A stretch of DNA of 64,000 nt from Streptomyces sp. MMBL 11-1 (GCF_028622875.1 NZ_CP117709.1:558001-622000); one strand, 5' to 3'; positions 7,777-16,636 are shown, counted from the stretch's first letter. Notes: generated from the sequence alone by a model not told the origin. Translations and numbers: made by a program.

Positions 7777-9368
7777 GCCAGCCAGACCTTGTCGAAGCGC
7801 GCCCAGTCGAGCGAGTTGGCGGGCGCCTTCGTCTCGACGCCCCGGACGGCCGGGGCGGTGCCGAGGATCCAGTCGGCGAAACCCCAGACCAGGAAGCCGC
7901 CTTCGGCGTGCAGGCGGCGCTGCATCCGCGCGTAGACGGCAGCGCGGTCGGCCTCGGCCCTGGTGGACTGTGCCTGCTGGTAGAGGGCGTCGAAGTCCTT
8001 GTGCTGCCACTTGGTGGCGTTGGTGGTGGAGCCGGTCAGCAGGCGCTGGGAGATGTGGGCCTCGATCGGCATGGCGCCGGAGCGGTAGGAGCAGAGGGTG
8101 CCGGAGTCGAGGATGTCCTTCCAGTAGCTGTCCTTGCTGCCGGACTTGACCGTGATGGTGACTCCGGCCTTGGCCGCCTGGTCGCGGAAGATGGTCGCGG
8201 CCTCGGTGAACCCGGCCGCGACCGGGGAGGTGTCGAGGGTGACCTCGAGATGCTCGGCGCCGGCCTCCTTGAGCAGCGCCTTGGCCCGGTCGAGGTCCTG
8301 TTCCCGCTGCGGGAGGCCCTCGGCGTAGTACGCGTAGCCCTTGCCGAAGAGGTCGTTGCCGATCTCGCCCGCGCCGGACAGGGCGCCGTCGACGAGTTCC
8401 TCGCGGTCGGCGATCAGGAAGAACGCCTCCCGGACCCGCTTGTCGTCGAAGGGCGGTCGGTCGGTCTTCATCGCGAACGACTGCATGGCGCTGTTGCGCA
8501 GCCGGACGATCTCGATCTGTCCCTTGCCCTCGTGGGCGCGGGCGGTGGTGGGGTTGAGCTCGTGCGCGTACTCGATCTGGCCGCCGAGGAGGGCGTTGAC
8601 GCGTGCGGACTCCTCGTTGGCGACGATGAACTCCAGCTCGTCGAGGTGCGGGGCGCCGTCCCAGTAGGCGTCGTTGCGCTTGAGGACGGCGGACCTGCCG
8701 GGTGCGAAGGACACGAAGCGGAACGGCCCGCTGCCGACCGGATTCCTGTCGAAGTCCTGTGCGCCGTCGGGGATGATGTACGCGCCGAAGGCGGCGAGCA
8801 CGTTGGGGAATTCGGCGGTCGGCCGTTTGAGGGTGAACTCGACGGTCCGCGCGTCGAGGGCCCGGCTCGCCCTCAGATCGATGGGCTCCAGCGACGCCTT
8901 GGCGCGGAACGCCTTCTTCGGGTCGGTGATGCGGCGGTAGCTGTGGAGGACGTCCTGGGCGGTGACCGGCTTGCCGTCGTGGAAGGTGGCCTCGCGCAGG
9001 GTCACCTTCCAGCGGTCCAGACCCGCGTTGGACTCCCACGCGGAGGCCAGCCGCGGCTGGGCGGAGAGGTCGGGCCCGTAGTCGGCGAGCTTGTCGAACA
9101 GCGCCTTGGCGCGCGCGACATCGGCGAACAGGTTGCTCAGGTGCGGATCGAGGGTCTCGCTGGCTCCGCCCCCGGCGAAAGCGGCGCGCAGACGGCCGCC
9201 GCGGCGGGGCTTGCCGTCTCCCTTGTGGGAGTCGCCGGCGGACGGGCCGGAGCCGCCGCAGCCGGTGAGGGCGAGCGCTCCGAGGCCGGCCGCGCCTCCG
9301 GCCGCTGCCAGAAAGCCCCGGCGGCGCAGACCTGGGAAGCGCGGGTCGTTCAGGGGGGCGTCGTTCAT
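7773..9368 (-). CDS. Tat-exported family 5 solute-binding lipoprotein of metal/peptide importer
   Basis: A 531-residue extracellular solute-binding protein (SBP_bac_5 family, which binds peptides, nickel complexes and opine metallophores). The N-terminus carries a twin-arginine signal (RRRGFLAAAGG, Arg15-17) and a lipobox LTGCG with lipidated Cys37. Characteristic family segments include LDPHLSNLFADVARAKALFD, ATFHDGKPVTAQDVLHSYRR and NPVGSGPFRF. The ATG at 9368 was chosen because AAGGA lies just upstream and the Tat signal follows directly. The gene sits 62 bases after the methyltransferase gene, the largest gap in the operon. The ligand is likely the metal complex of the compound made by the upstream genes; this is inference from gene order. 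Confidence 0.9.
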   Translation of the reverse strand: MNDAPLNDPRFPGLRRRGFLAAAGGAAGLGALALTGCGGSGPSAGDSHKGDGKPRRGGRLRAAFAGGGASETLDPHLSNLFADVARAKALFDKLADYGPDLSAQPRLASAWESNAGLDRWKVTLREATFHDGKPVTAQDVLHSYRRITDPKKAFRAKASLEPIDLRASRALDARTVEFTLKRPTAEFPNVLAAFGAYIIPDGAQDFDRNPVGSGPFRFVSFAPGRSAVLKRNDAYWDGAPHLDELEFIVANEESARVNALLGGQIEYAHELNPTTARAHEGKGQIEIVRLRNSAMQSFAMKTDRPPFDDKRVREAFFLIADREELVDGALSGAGEIGNDLFGKGYAYYAEGLPQREQDLDRAKALLKEAGAEHLEVTLDTSPVAAGFTEAATIFRDQAAKAGVTITVKSGSKDSYWKDILDSGTLCSYRSGAMPIEAHISQRLLTGSTTNATKWQHKDFDALYQQAQSTRAEADRAAVYARMQRRLHAEGGFLVWGFADWILGTAPAVRGVETKAPANSLDWARFDKVWLA

Positions 9369-9430
9369 GGTTGATTCCTTGCTGTGTGTACGAGCGGGCA
9401 TCGGGCCGGGGGCCTCGGTGGGTACGGTGT

Positions 9431-10231
9431 TCAGCGGTCGTGCGTCAGGCGGGCGACCAGGTGCAGCCGGTCGGCGTCGGCGGTCGCGGCGGGCAGGTCG
9501 CCCTCTCGCCACGGCGGCTCGGTGCGCGGGCCGGGCCGGTCGTACAGGCCGAGCACCTCGAAGCCGTGGGCGGCGAGGAAACGGCGCAGCTCCTGGGGAA
9601 AGAGCAGTCGCCACGCGGAGTGCTGCTCGACCGGTGGCGCTCCGTCGTCGGAGGTCCACACCCGCCTGCGGCGCAGCAGTTGCGCGGCCCGGTCCACGTA
9701 CAGGGTGGTGGTGGACCGGTGGACGACGCCCTGCCAGGTGAAACCGTTGACGGCCGGGGTGTCGATGAGCTCCGTGCGGCCGAGGAAGAAGGCGCCGTTG
9801 CGCATCTCCGCGACGAGCAGGCCGCCGGGTGCTAGGCAGCGTCGGCAGGATGCCAGGAAGGCGTCGAGCTCCTCGTTGGTGTGGCAGTACAGCAGGGCGC
9901 TGTCCAGGGACACCACGGCGTCGAAGGAACCCTGGCCGAGGTCGAAGCCGCGCAGGTCGGCGCGGGTGTACTCGGGGCCGGGGTGGTGGAGGCGGGCGTA
10001 CTCCAGCATCGTCTCGGAGAGGTCGGCGCCGACGACCGTGCGGCCCGTCCCGTGCACGTACGCGGCGTCGCGGCCGGTGCCGCAGCCGATGTCGAGGACG
10101 CGCGGCCCGGCTCCGTACCGCAGCAGGCGGTCCACGACCCAGCGTCCGGCGAGGCGTTCGGCGTCCGGGAAGCGTGCCTCGTACAACGCCGGGTTCTCGG
10201 TGAGCAGGTTGTCGCCGGTCGCGTCGTTCAC
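9431..10231 (-). CDS. Class I SAM-dependent methyltransferase
   Basis: A 266-residue methyltransferase with the Rossmann-like SAM fold. Motif I is VLDIGCGTGRDAAYV, the acidic loop after strand 2 is VVGADLSETML, motif II/III are FDAVVSLDSALLY and LAPGGLLVAEM. The C-terminal half, with RRVWTSDDGAPPVEQHS and LFPQELRRFLAAHGFEVLGLYD, resembles methyltransferases acting on small molecules. The GTG start at 10231 overlaps the stop of the exporter gene by 4 bases. Its position inside the presumed biosynthetic operon suggests N- or O-methylation of the metallophore or an intermediate. Substrate and site are unknown. Confidence 0.85.
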   Translation of the reverse strand: MNDATGDNLLTENPALYEARFPDAERLAGRWVVDRLLRYGAGPRVLDIGCGTGRDAAYVHGTGRTVVGADLSETMLEYARLHHPGPEYTRADLRGFDLGQGSFDAVVSLDSALLYCHTNEELDAFLASCRRCLAPGGLLVAEMRNGAFFLGRTELIDTPAVNGFTWQGVVHRSTTTLYVDRAAQLLRRRRVWTSDDGAPPVEQHSAWRLLFPQELRRFLAAHGFEVLGLYDRPGPRTEPPWREGDLPAATADADRLHLVARLTHDR

Positions 10232-11502
10232 AGGGGGCTCCTCATGCGGTCGACGATCAGGGGGGCGGGGCGGGAGGGCAGCGAACGGATCCGGTGCAGC
10301 CAGGCGACCCCGGCGGCGGAGGCGAGCCCGAGGGCCAGGCAGCACGTCCAGGGCAGCCAGTGCGCCCCCGTGTGTTCTCCGGTGTCCATGGCCCAGCCGA
10401 TGACCGTGTTGCCGACGGCCGCGGCGATGCCCGAGACCATGGAGAAGAGGCCGAAGTAGGTACCGGTGAGTTCCGGGCGGCCGAAGTCGGTGATCAGCTC
10501 CATCACGAACGGCTGGGCGATCATGACACCCACGTGGAGCAGCAGCGCACCCGCCAGCACGGGCAGGACGCGGAGCACCGCGTCGCCCGCGCCACCGGGG
10601 GCCGTCCCGTCCCCGGCCCCGGTCATCGGCGGTACGAAGGCGAGCCCCATGAGGGCGAGCCCCACGCTGACCCACCGCGCCCGGCTGCCCCGCCCCTTGA
10701 GCTGTCTCGTGATGCGTAGTTGCAGGCAGAGGCCGGCGAGCGTGCCCACGACGAAGACGACGCCGGCCGCGCCGTCCCAGCCGGTGGCCCGGCGGGCGCC
10801 GTCCGGCAGGAGCAGGTACAGCTGGTTCTCCATGGTGAACATGCCGGCCATCACGAGGGCGAACACCACGAAACTGCGGTTGCCCACCGCCTCCCGCCAG
10901 TCCGTGAGGACGCTGTTCCCGGACGGCTCGGTCGCGCGGTGGGGCAGCGCCATGGCCTGGGCGACGGTGAGTACCGCGAAGACTCCTGCGGCGGCGAGGG
11001 CGGAGGCACGGAAGCCGACCAGCAGCAGGGCGCTGCCGAGGAGCGGCCCGATCAGGGCGCCGGTGGTCGCGAAGACGTTGAACAGGGCGAACGCCTCGGC
11101 CTTGCGCTCCCCCGCCTCCAGGGCGAGGTAGGCGCGGGTGGCCGGGTTGAACAGGGCGCCGGCCAGTCCGCTGAGTACGGAGGCGGCGAGCAGCACCGCC
11201 AGTCCGTCGCCGAGCGCGAAGAGCCCGAAGCCGACCGTCCGCAGCGCGCAGCCGGCGATGATGACCCCTCGCGCGCCGAGTCGGTCCGATGCCGAGCCGC
11301 CGATGAGGAACAGACCCTGTTGGCTCAGGTTGCGTACACCGAGCACGGTGCCGACGACCACCGCGGACATGCCCAGGTCCTCGCTCAGATGCAGGGCCAG
11401 GTAGGGGATGAGCAGGTAGAAGCCGGTGTTGACGCCGAGCTGGTTCACCAGGAGCAGACGTATCGCGAGCGGAAAGCCGCGTATCTCGCGCAGCGTGCTC
11501 AC
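10228..11502 (-). CDS. MFS transporter, probable exporter of the pathway product
   Basis: A 424-residue major facilitator protein with about 12 membrane segments. The loop 2-3 motif is SDRLGARGVIIAG, and AGALFNPATRAYLALEAGERKAEAF shows the pattern of drug/siderophore exporters of the MFS class. It is shorter than 14-segment exporters. The GTG start at 11502 overlaps the epimerase stop codon by 4 bases. In metallophore loci an MFS protein commonly exports the finished chelator, and that is the favoured role. A general efflux function cannot be excluded. Confidence 0.85.
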   Translation of the reverse strand: MSTLREIRGFPLAIRLLLVNQLGVNTGFYLLIPYLALHLSEDLGMSAVVVGTVLGVRNLSQQGLFLIGGSASDRLGARGVIIAGCALRTVGFGLFALGDGLAVLLAASVLSGLAGALFNPATRAYLALEAGERKAEAFALFNVFATTGALIGPLLGSALLLVGFRASALAAAGVFAVLTVAQAMALPHRATEPSGNSVLTDWREAVGNRSFVVFALVMAGMFTMENQLYLLLPDGARRATGWDGAAGVVFVVGTLAGLCLQLRITRQLKGRGSRARWVSVGLALMGLAFVPPMTGAGDGTAPGGAGDAVLRVLPVLAGALLLHVGVMIAQPFVMELITDFGRPELTGTYFGLFSMVSGIAAAVGNTVIGWAMDTGEHTGAHWLPWTCCLALGLASAAGVAWLHRIRSLPSRPAPLIVDRMRSPL

Positions 11503-12560
11503 GGCTGGTCCCCACTTCCCCGGGTGCCCGGCCGGACACCGAGGCCGGGGTTGCGGCTCACCCGGACGGTGCCGTCGTCGCCGCCGATGCCGGTCCACGG
11601 GTCGTCGGCGAGCAGCAGGTGGCCGTCCAGGTCGATCCAGCGGGCGCGGTCGGCGAGGTGGACCGCCGGGGCGATGCCGAGGGTGCTCGCGGTCAGGCAG
11701 CCGAGCATCAGTTCGGTGGCGGTGCCGGCGATCAGCTCGGCGATCCTCAGGGCCGCGGTGACACCGCCGCACTTGGCGAGCTTGACGTTGATGCCCTGCA
11801 CCCGCCCGGCGAGACGGCGGGCGTCGTCGTGGTCGACCGCGTCCTCGTCGGCGATGATCGGCAGCGGCGAGCGTCCGGCGAGTCGTGCCAGGGCTTCGGG
11901 GTCGCCGGGCGCGAGCGGCTGCTCGACCGCCTCGATCTCCAGCTCCGCGAAACGGGGCAGGAGTCCTTCGGCCGTGCGGAGGCTCCAGGCTCCGTTGGGG
12001 TCGAGCAGCAACCGCGCGTGGGGAGCGGCGACGCGCACGGCCCTGACGCGTGCCAGGTCGTCCTCGGGGTCCGGGGAACCGGCCTTGATCTTGAGGATGG
12101 AGAAGCCGTCCCTCGCCAGGCGCCGGGCCTGGGCGCCGGCCCGCCGCGGCGGGACGATGCCGATCGTACGGGCGGTCGCGGCGGCGGGCGGGGTGAGGGT
12201 CCCGAGGAGTCGGTGGACCGGGACGTCGGAGCACTTGCCGACCAGGTCGAGAAGTGCCGACTCGATCCCCGCGGTCACCGCGGGCGGGGTGCCGTCGGGC
12301 GGCAGCCGTCCGGCACGGAGGGCGTCGAGCGCGCTCTCGGGGTCGGGGAATCGGACGAGCTCCGGGGCCGCTTGACGCAGAAGCCGTCCGATGGCGCCGG
12401 CGTCGAGTCCGTAGTAGACGCTGGCGACGACTTCTCCGTGGCCGCGCTGTCCCTGGTGCTCGATGGTCAGCCAGACGGCGTCGCGGGCCGCCATCACCGA
12501 GCGGGATATGCGCAGTGGTTCGGCGAGTCCGAGGCGCACGGTGCGCTGGGTGACCTTCAC
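11499..12560 (-). CDS. Enolase-superfamily enzyme, dipeptide epimerase / N-acylamino acid racemase like
   Basis: A 353-residue member of the mandelate racemase/muconate-lactonising branch of the enolase superfamily. The N-terminal capping domain leads into the barrel with ILKIKAG (K-x-K base), LLLDPNGAW, IEAVEQPL and IIADED (the D/E/D metal ligands), and NVKLAKCGG (opposite-face lysine). This K/K arrangement fits racemisation or epimerisation at an amino acid alpha carbon, as in L-Ala-D/L-Glu epimerases and N-succinylamino acid racemases. The GTG start at 12560 overlaps the previous stop by 4 bases. In this operon it may set a stereocentre of the chelator. The exact substrate is unknown. Confidence 0.85.
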   Translation of the reverse strand: MKVTQRTVRLGLAEPLRISRSVMAARDAVWLTIEHQGQRGHGEVVASVYYGLDAGAIGRLLRQAAPELVRFPDPESALDALRAGRLPPDGTPPAVTAGIESALLDLVGKCSDVPVHRLLGTLTPPAAATARTIGIVPPRRAGAQARRLARDGFSILKIKAGSPDPEDDLARVRAVRVAAPHARLLLDPNGAWSLRTAEGLLPRFAELEIEAVEQPLAPGDPEALARLAGRSPLPIIADEDAVDHDDARRLAGRVQGINVKLAKCGGVTAALRIAELIAGTATELMLGCLTASTLGIAPAVHLADRARWIDLDGHLLLADDPWTGIGGDDGTVRVSRNPGLGVRPGTRGSGDQP

Positions 12561-13660
12561 GGGCCCGCCTCTCCGGTGCGCGGTGCCGGGGCGCGGCCTT
12601 CCAGGGGGTCGGTGACCCTGCGGCACCGGGTCCACCCGGTGGCCTCCACGGCCCGTGGATGCGTGATCTCCACGGGGCGGCCGACGGCGGTGGTCAGGTC
12701 GAGACCGTGCGCGGCGGTGAAGTCGTCGTCGTACAGGCTGCCGAGGTAGCGGTGCGGCCCGTCGGGGAAGACCGTGGCGACGACCGCTCCGGGGTGGACG
12801 CGGGCGGCCCAGGCCGCGACGAGGGCCACGGCTCCGGTGCTCCAGCCGCCGCTGACGAAGTTGCCCCTGGCCAGTCGGCGGCAGGCGTCCGCGGCCTCGG
12901 TCGGACCGACCCAGTGGACCTCGTCGAACGCCGCGTAGGCGACGTTGCGTGGGTGGATGCTGCTGCCCAGGCCGCGCATCAGGCGGGGCCTGGCGGGCTG
13001 GCCGAAGATCGTCGAGCCGGTGGCGTCCACACCGATCAGGCGGAGTCCCGGCCAGTGGCGCCGCAGCGGGCCGACGACACCCGCACTGTGGCCTCCGGTA
13101 CCGACGCTGCACACCAGGATGTCGAGGTGGTCCAGCTGAGCGGCCAGCTCGGCGGCGAGAGACGCGTAACCGGCGATGTTGTCGGGGTTGTTGTACTGGT
13201 CGGGCCAGTACGCGTCGGGCAGCAGCGCCAGCTGTGCGCGCAGCCTGGCCAGCCGCGCTGCCTGCCAGCCGCCCTCGGCCGCCGGACGGTCGACGAGCTC
13301 CAGCCGGGCACCGTACGCATGCAGCAACTGCCGCATCGACGGCTCCAGTTCGGTGTCGCCGATCAGGACGATGGGGTGCCCGAGGGCTTGGCCGGCGAAG
13401 GCCAGGCCGATACCGAGGGTGCCGGAGGTGGATTCGACCACCGGGGCGCCCGGCAGCAGTTCGCCGCGCTCCCTGGCCCCGAGCAGCATGGAGACCGCGG
13501 CTCGCGCCTTCATGCCTCCGACGCCGAGCCCTTCGAGTTTGGCCCAGAAGCCGGGCTGCGGGCAGGGAAGATCGGCGGTGACGCGGGCGAGCGGGGTACG
13601 GCCGAGCAGGGCGAGCAGTTCGCGGTTCCCGGCGGAGCCGAGGACGGCGGCGGTGGTCAC
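12557..13660 (-). CDS. Cysteine-synthase-like (fold type II) PLP enzyme, SbnA-like
   Basis: A 367-residue PLP-dependent enzyme of the cysteine synthase/CBS family. The Schiff-base lysine lies in GVGGMKARAAVSML, the substrate loop is ESTSGTLGIGLAF (ESTSGNT in classic O-acetylserine sulfhydrylases), and CSVGTGGHSAGV is the PLP phosphate-binding glycine loop. Relatives outside cysteine synthesis join other nucleophiles to an activated serine. One is SbnA of staphyloferrin B, which builds a diaminopropionate precursor from O-phosphoserine and glutamate. The extended C-terminus and the non-canonical GGMKAR motif fit such a specialised role. The GTG start at 13660 overlaps the preceding stop. A C-N bond-forming step in chelator assembly is inferred. 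Confidence 0.85.
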   Translation of the reverse strand: MTTAAVLGSAGNRELLALLGRTPLARVTADLPCPQPGFWAKLEGLGVGGMKARAAVSMLLGARERGELLPGAPVVESTSGTLGIGLAFAGQALGHPIVLIGDTELEPSMRQLLHAYGARLELVDRPAAEGGWQAARLARLRAQLALLPDAYWPDQYNNPDNIAGYASLAAELAAQLDHLDILVCSVGTGGHSAGVVGPLRRHWPGLRLIGVDATGSTIFGQPARPRLMRGLGSSIHPRNVAYAAFDEVHWVGPTEAADACRRLARGNFVSGGWSTGAVALVAAWAARVHPGAVVATVFPDGPHRYLGSLYDDDFTAAHGLDLTTAVGRPVEITHPRAVEATGWTRCRRVTDPLEGRAPAPRTGEAGP

Positions 13661-14490
13661 AGGGCGCCCCCGTAACGGTGGAGGGTCCCGGGGCCGCCGT
13701 CGAGCCAGAAGAAGGGGTACGGCTCCGCGCATACGGCGCTGACCCCGGCGCCGATGAGGCGCGGCAGCACCGCGCTGCCCGTCTGGGCGAACATCACCAG
13801 TGGTTTGCCGTGCCGCTGCGCGTGCTCGCGCAGCGGCTCGAAACTGCCGTTGCCGAGGGTCATGCCCGAGGCGAGTACCGCGTCGCAGCGCTCCAGTTCG
13901 GCCAGTGCGTCGTTCCGTACCGGCTCGCCCCACTCCGTCGTACCGCCCTTGAGGTCGCAGGCCGTGTACGTCAGCCCGCGCGCACGCAGCGCCTCCAGCA
14001 GCGAGTTGACGACGCCCACGACGAGCACGGTGCCGCCGGGAGGGCAGTCGAGCATGCCGACGACGGCCCGGGCCCGGGCCCGGGACTTCTCCAGCGAACT
14101 TCCCGCGGGCACGGGGCAGGGCCGTGCGCCGTTCCCGGGTGTGTGCGGCAGGACGTGCATCAGGTACGCGTCGAGCGCGGCCACCCGCACCGGCCCCAGG
14201 TCGTGTTCCAGGAGCCGGGCGACATCCGCGCCGACGCAGTCGTCCGCCGCGTCGTCGGGCAGTTCGCCCGGCTCGACCGCGCAGGACCCGACGGCCTCGG
14301 CGAGGCGCAGGCTGAGCACCTCGTTGCGGTAGCCACCGCTGCGCCCGTCGTGCCGTACGGACTGGCGTGTGGTGAAGGCGACGGCGATGCGCTGGGTGCG
14401 CGGGTCGGGGCCGAGGCTCCCGCTGCGGACCCGGTCCACGAGTTCGTCGTACGAGGCGGCGGCGACCGTCGTGCCGCTGGTCGCGGTCAT
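13657..14490 (-). CDS. DUF364-like Rossmann protein (putative heavy-metal chelation family)
   Basis: A 277-residue protein with two parts. The N-terminal ~130 residues resemble the enolase N-like domain often found with DUF364 (TQRIAVAFTTRQSVRHDG). The C-terminal part is a Rossmann-like DUF364 domain with TVLVVGVVNSLLEALR, DAVLASGMTLGNGSFEPL and PLVMFAQTGSAVLPRLIGAG. The family is loosely annotated as heavy-metal chelation and its chemistry is unsettled. Here it lies between an amino-acid ligase and an SbnA-like enzyme, with 4-base overlaps on both sides, so it should act in the same pathway, possibly as an NAD-type dehydrogenase or a scaffold. Family assignment is fairly confident; function is not. 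Confidence 0.7.
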   Translation of the reverse strand: MTATSGTTVAAASYDELVDRVRSGSLGPDPRTQRIAVAFTTRQSVRHDGRSGGYRNEVLSLRLAEAVGSCAVEPGELPDDAADDCVGADVARLLEHDLGPVRVAALDAYLMHVLPHTPGNGARPCPVPAGSSLEKSRARARAVVGMLDCPPGGTVLVVGVVNSLLEALRARGLTYTACDLKGGTTEWGEPVRNDALAELERCDAVLASGMTLGNGSFEPLREHAQRHGKPLVMFAQTGSAVLPRLIGAGVSAVCAEPYPFFWLDGGPGTLHRYGGAL

Positions 14491-15743
14491 GGGCCGACCA
14501 CCTCGGGGCGGAGCGCCGAGAGCAGGGTCTCCGCGCGGTCGCGTGCGCCGAGGCCCTCGGCGTCGCCGGCCATGACGTGGCCCAGGTACTCGTTGTTGCT
14601 GCCCGCCGCCTTGACCGCCTTGCCGGGAACGGCCAGTTGGAGTTCGAGGAGGCCGGCGGCCGCGCTCACGTCGTCGGCGCCTTCGATGGACTTCAGCGTT
14701 CCCCCGGTGTCCGGCACCAGAAAGCCGATGGCGGCGCTCCGCAGGCCGGTGGCCCGGCGGCGCAGGTCGGGCTCGCGGCCGAGGGCCACGTCCACGCAGG
14801 CGGCGGCGAGGTCGACCCCGGTGACGTGGCGGACGAGTTCCGTGATGCGGTTGCCGGCCGGTCGGGGGTTGACCTCGACCACTCGGGGCCCGTCGTCCGT
14901 CAGTTTGATCTCGGTATGGGCCACGACGCCGTCCAGGCCGAGCGCCTTGAGCGCGGCGCGTGCCGTCTCCTCGGCCGCTCCGGTGTCCGCGGCGGAGAGC
15001 GCCGCGGGGAACATGTGGCCTGTCTCGATGAACGCCGGTGCGCCGCCGACGCTCTTGTCGGTCACGCCCAGCACATGCGTCAGCCCGCCGAACGACACGG
15101 TCTCGACGCTGACTTCGGGCCCCACCAGGAACTCCTCGAGCAGGACGACGGGGGCGCGGCGCTGTCCTCGCGCGTTGACGGGGAACTCCGCGAGCGCCCG
15201 GTGGGCGTCCGCCAACGCCTCCTCGTCGTCGACGCGCCGTACGTACATCCCGGCGCACAGGTCCACGGGCTTGAGGACCAGCGGATAGCCGATGTCGCGC
15301 GCCGCCGCGGCGGTCTCGGCCCAGTCCGCGCACACCGCGAAGCGCGGTCCCGGCACGCCGGCGCCGGTCAGCACGCGGCGGGTGGCGTCCTTGCGGCAGG
15401 CGTTTCCGACCGCCTCGGCGGCCGGGCCCGGGAGCCCCAGCCGGTCGGCGATCCGCGCCGCTGCCGGAAGGTAGTAGTCGCAGGAGGTGATCACGCCGTC
15501 GAAGCCGAGCGCGCGGTGGGCACGCTCGACGAGGGGCAGCAGCGCCTCGATGCCGTTGGTGTCGGCCGTCAGCACATTGCGGGCCCCGAGGAGCGGGTGC
15601 GTGGTGCCCTCGGGTGCGGCACGCAGGTAGTGGTGCAGGTCGCGGGTGAGGAAGGTGAACGCGTGGCCTCCCTCGCGAATCGCCCGCGGCAGCAATCTGC
15701 TCATCGATCCGACCCAGCTCTCGACCATCAACAGATGAGCCAC
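14487..15743 (-). CDS. ATP-grasp amino acid ligase-like enzyme
   Basis: A 418-residue ATP-grasp enzyme. The pre-ATP domain starts MAHLLMVESWVGSM. The ATP-binding core includes YPLVLKPVDLCAGMYVRRV, VVLLEEFLVGPEVSVETVSF and the Mg-binding AHTEIKLTDDGPRVVEVNPR. This layout matches carboxylate-amine ligases such as the BacD/DapA-like dipeptide ligases used in small natural products. It is the first gene of the operon, directly behind the Zur-box promoter. The GTG at 15743 is preferred for the MAHLLMVE start, with AGGGAG just upstream. A GTG at 15761 would add six residues. It probably joins two amino-acid-like units by an amide bond. Confidence 0.85.
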   Translation of the reverse strand: MAHLLMVESWVGSMSRLLPRAIREGGHAFTFLTRDLHHYLRAAPEGTTHPLLGARNVLTADTNGIEALLPLVERAHRALGFDGVITSCDYYLPAAARIADRLGLPGPAAEAVGNACRKDATRRVLTGAGVPGPRFAVCADWAETAAAARDIGYPLVLKPVDLCAGMYVRRVDDEEALADAHRALAEFPVNARGQRRAPVVLLEEFLVGPEVSVETVSFGGLTHVLGVTDKSVGGAPAFIETGHMFPAALSAADTGAAEETARAALKALGLDGVVAHTEIKLTDDGPRVVEVNPRPAGNRITELVRHVTGVDLAAACVDVALGREPDLRRRATGLRSAAIGFLVPDTGGTLKSIEGADDVSAAAGLLELQLAVPGKAVKAAGSNNEYLGHVMAGDAEGLGARDRAETLLSALRPEVVGP

Positions 15744-15827
15744 GGTCTCCCTTTTCAGCACGCTGTTGAGGACTCCGGGTACGTCGCCGGCGGCGCGCGT
15801 CCCGGTGCGCCCACCTTGACCTGACGT

Positions 15828-15856
15828 ACGCTATCGATAATCGTTTTCATTGTCAC
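15828..15856 (-). promoter_or_regulatory. Predicted promoter of the metallophore operon
   Basis: On the complement, a -35 GTGACA (15851-15856) and a -10 TAGCGT (15828-15833) stand exactly 17 bases apart, 85 bases before the first gene. The Zur-type operator fills the spacer, so a bound repressor would block RNA polymerase directly. Confidence 0.6.
15835..15849. promoter_or_regulatory. Zur-type operator (box 1)
   Basis: CGATAATCGTTTTCA is an imperfect palindrome close to the actinobacterial Zur box TGAAAATnATTTTCA. It lies between the ATP-grasp gene (minus) and the GNAT gene (plus). A Fur- or DtxR-type site is possible but fits less well. Confidence 0.65.
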
Positions 15857-15986
15857 CTGACTTCACGTCACTTCTTCGCCACCCGCGCCCACCGGTGCGG
15901 GAGCCTCCGCCACGCGGACGCGGCGAGCCCACCCCGACGCCCCTCCGAGTCCCACGCATCCTTCGCCGACCCACGGGAGACCCACG

Positions 15987-16541
15987 ATGACCGACAGCAC
16001 CCCGCCCCCCTCGTACACCGTGCGGCCCGCCACGCGGGCCGACCTGGAGGGAGCGCGGCGCCTGATGCTCGACACCTTCTACCGGGAGTTCGGCTACGGC
16101 TACGTCCCCGCCTGGCACCGCGACGTCGTCGACCTCTCGGGCACCTACCTGGACGACCCTCGGCACCAGCTGCTGGTGGCCGTGCGCGACGGCGAGGTGG
16201 TGGCCACCACCGGCGTACGGTCGGGCGGCCCGGCCCACCCGCCGCACCCCCGCTGGCTCTCCGAGCGGTACCCGCCGGTGACCACCGCCCAGCTCGTCCG
16301 CGTCTACGTCCACCCGGAGCACCGCCGCCACGGACTGGCGCGGACCCTGGTGCGCCGGGCGTGCGACTTCGCCGCCTCGACACCCGGCTACGACAGCATC
16401 TACCTGCACACCAACGTCCAGGTGGAGGGCGCCGAAGCCTTCTGGCGCAGCCTGGCCAAGGAGATCTTCGACGCCCGGCCGACGGGTGAGCACGGCCCCG
16501 GCGTCGACACCGTCCACTTCGAGATCCCCCTGCCCCACTGA
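15987..16541 (+). CDS. GNAT family N-acetyltransferase
   Basis: A 184-residue acetyl-CoA-dependent N-acetyltransferase. It opens with YTVRPATRADLEGARRL; motif A is QLVRVYVHPEHRRHGLARTLV, where the R-R-H-G-L-A loop binds the CoA pyrophosphate; the final strand region is YLHTNVQVEGAEAFWRSLAK. The start at ATG 15987 is preceded by GGGAGA. It lies between two Zur boxes: box 1 is about 140 bases upstream in the divergent region and box 2 is downstream before the importer. It could acetylate the chelator or protect the producer. An unrelated housekeeping role remains possible. Confidence 0.85.
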   Translation: MTDSTPPPSYTVRPATRADLEGARRLMLDTFYREFGYGYVPAWHRDVVDLSGTYLDDPRHQLLVAVRDGEVVATTGVRSGGPAHPPHPRWLSERYPPVTTAQLVRVYVHPEHRRHGLARTLVRRACDFAASTPGYDSIYLHTNVQVEGAEAFWRSLAKEIFDARPTGEHGPGVDTVHFEIPLPH

Positions 16542-16636
16542 AGGCGGAGCAGCGGACGCGGGGCCCGCCCTCGCCACGGCAGGCTCCGCACCGCACCGCA
16601 CCCCGGGACGGGGGGGGGCACACCGCGGACCGTTTA

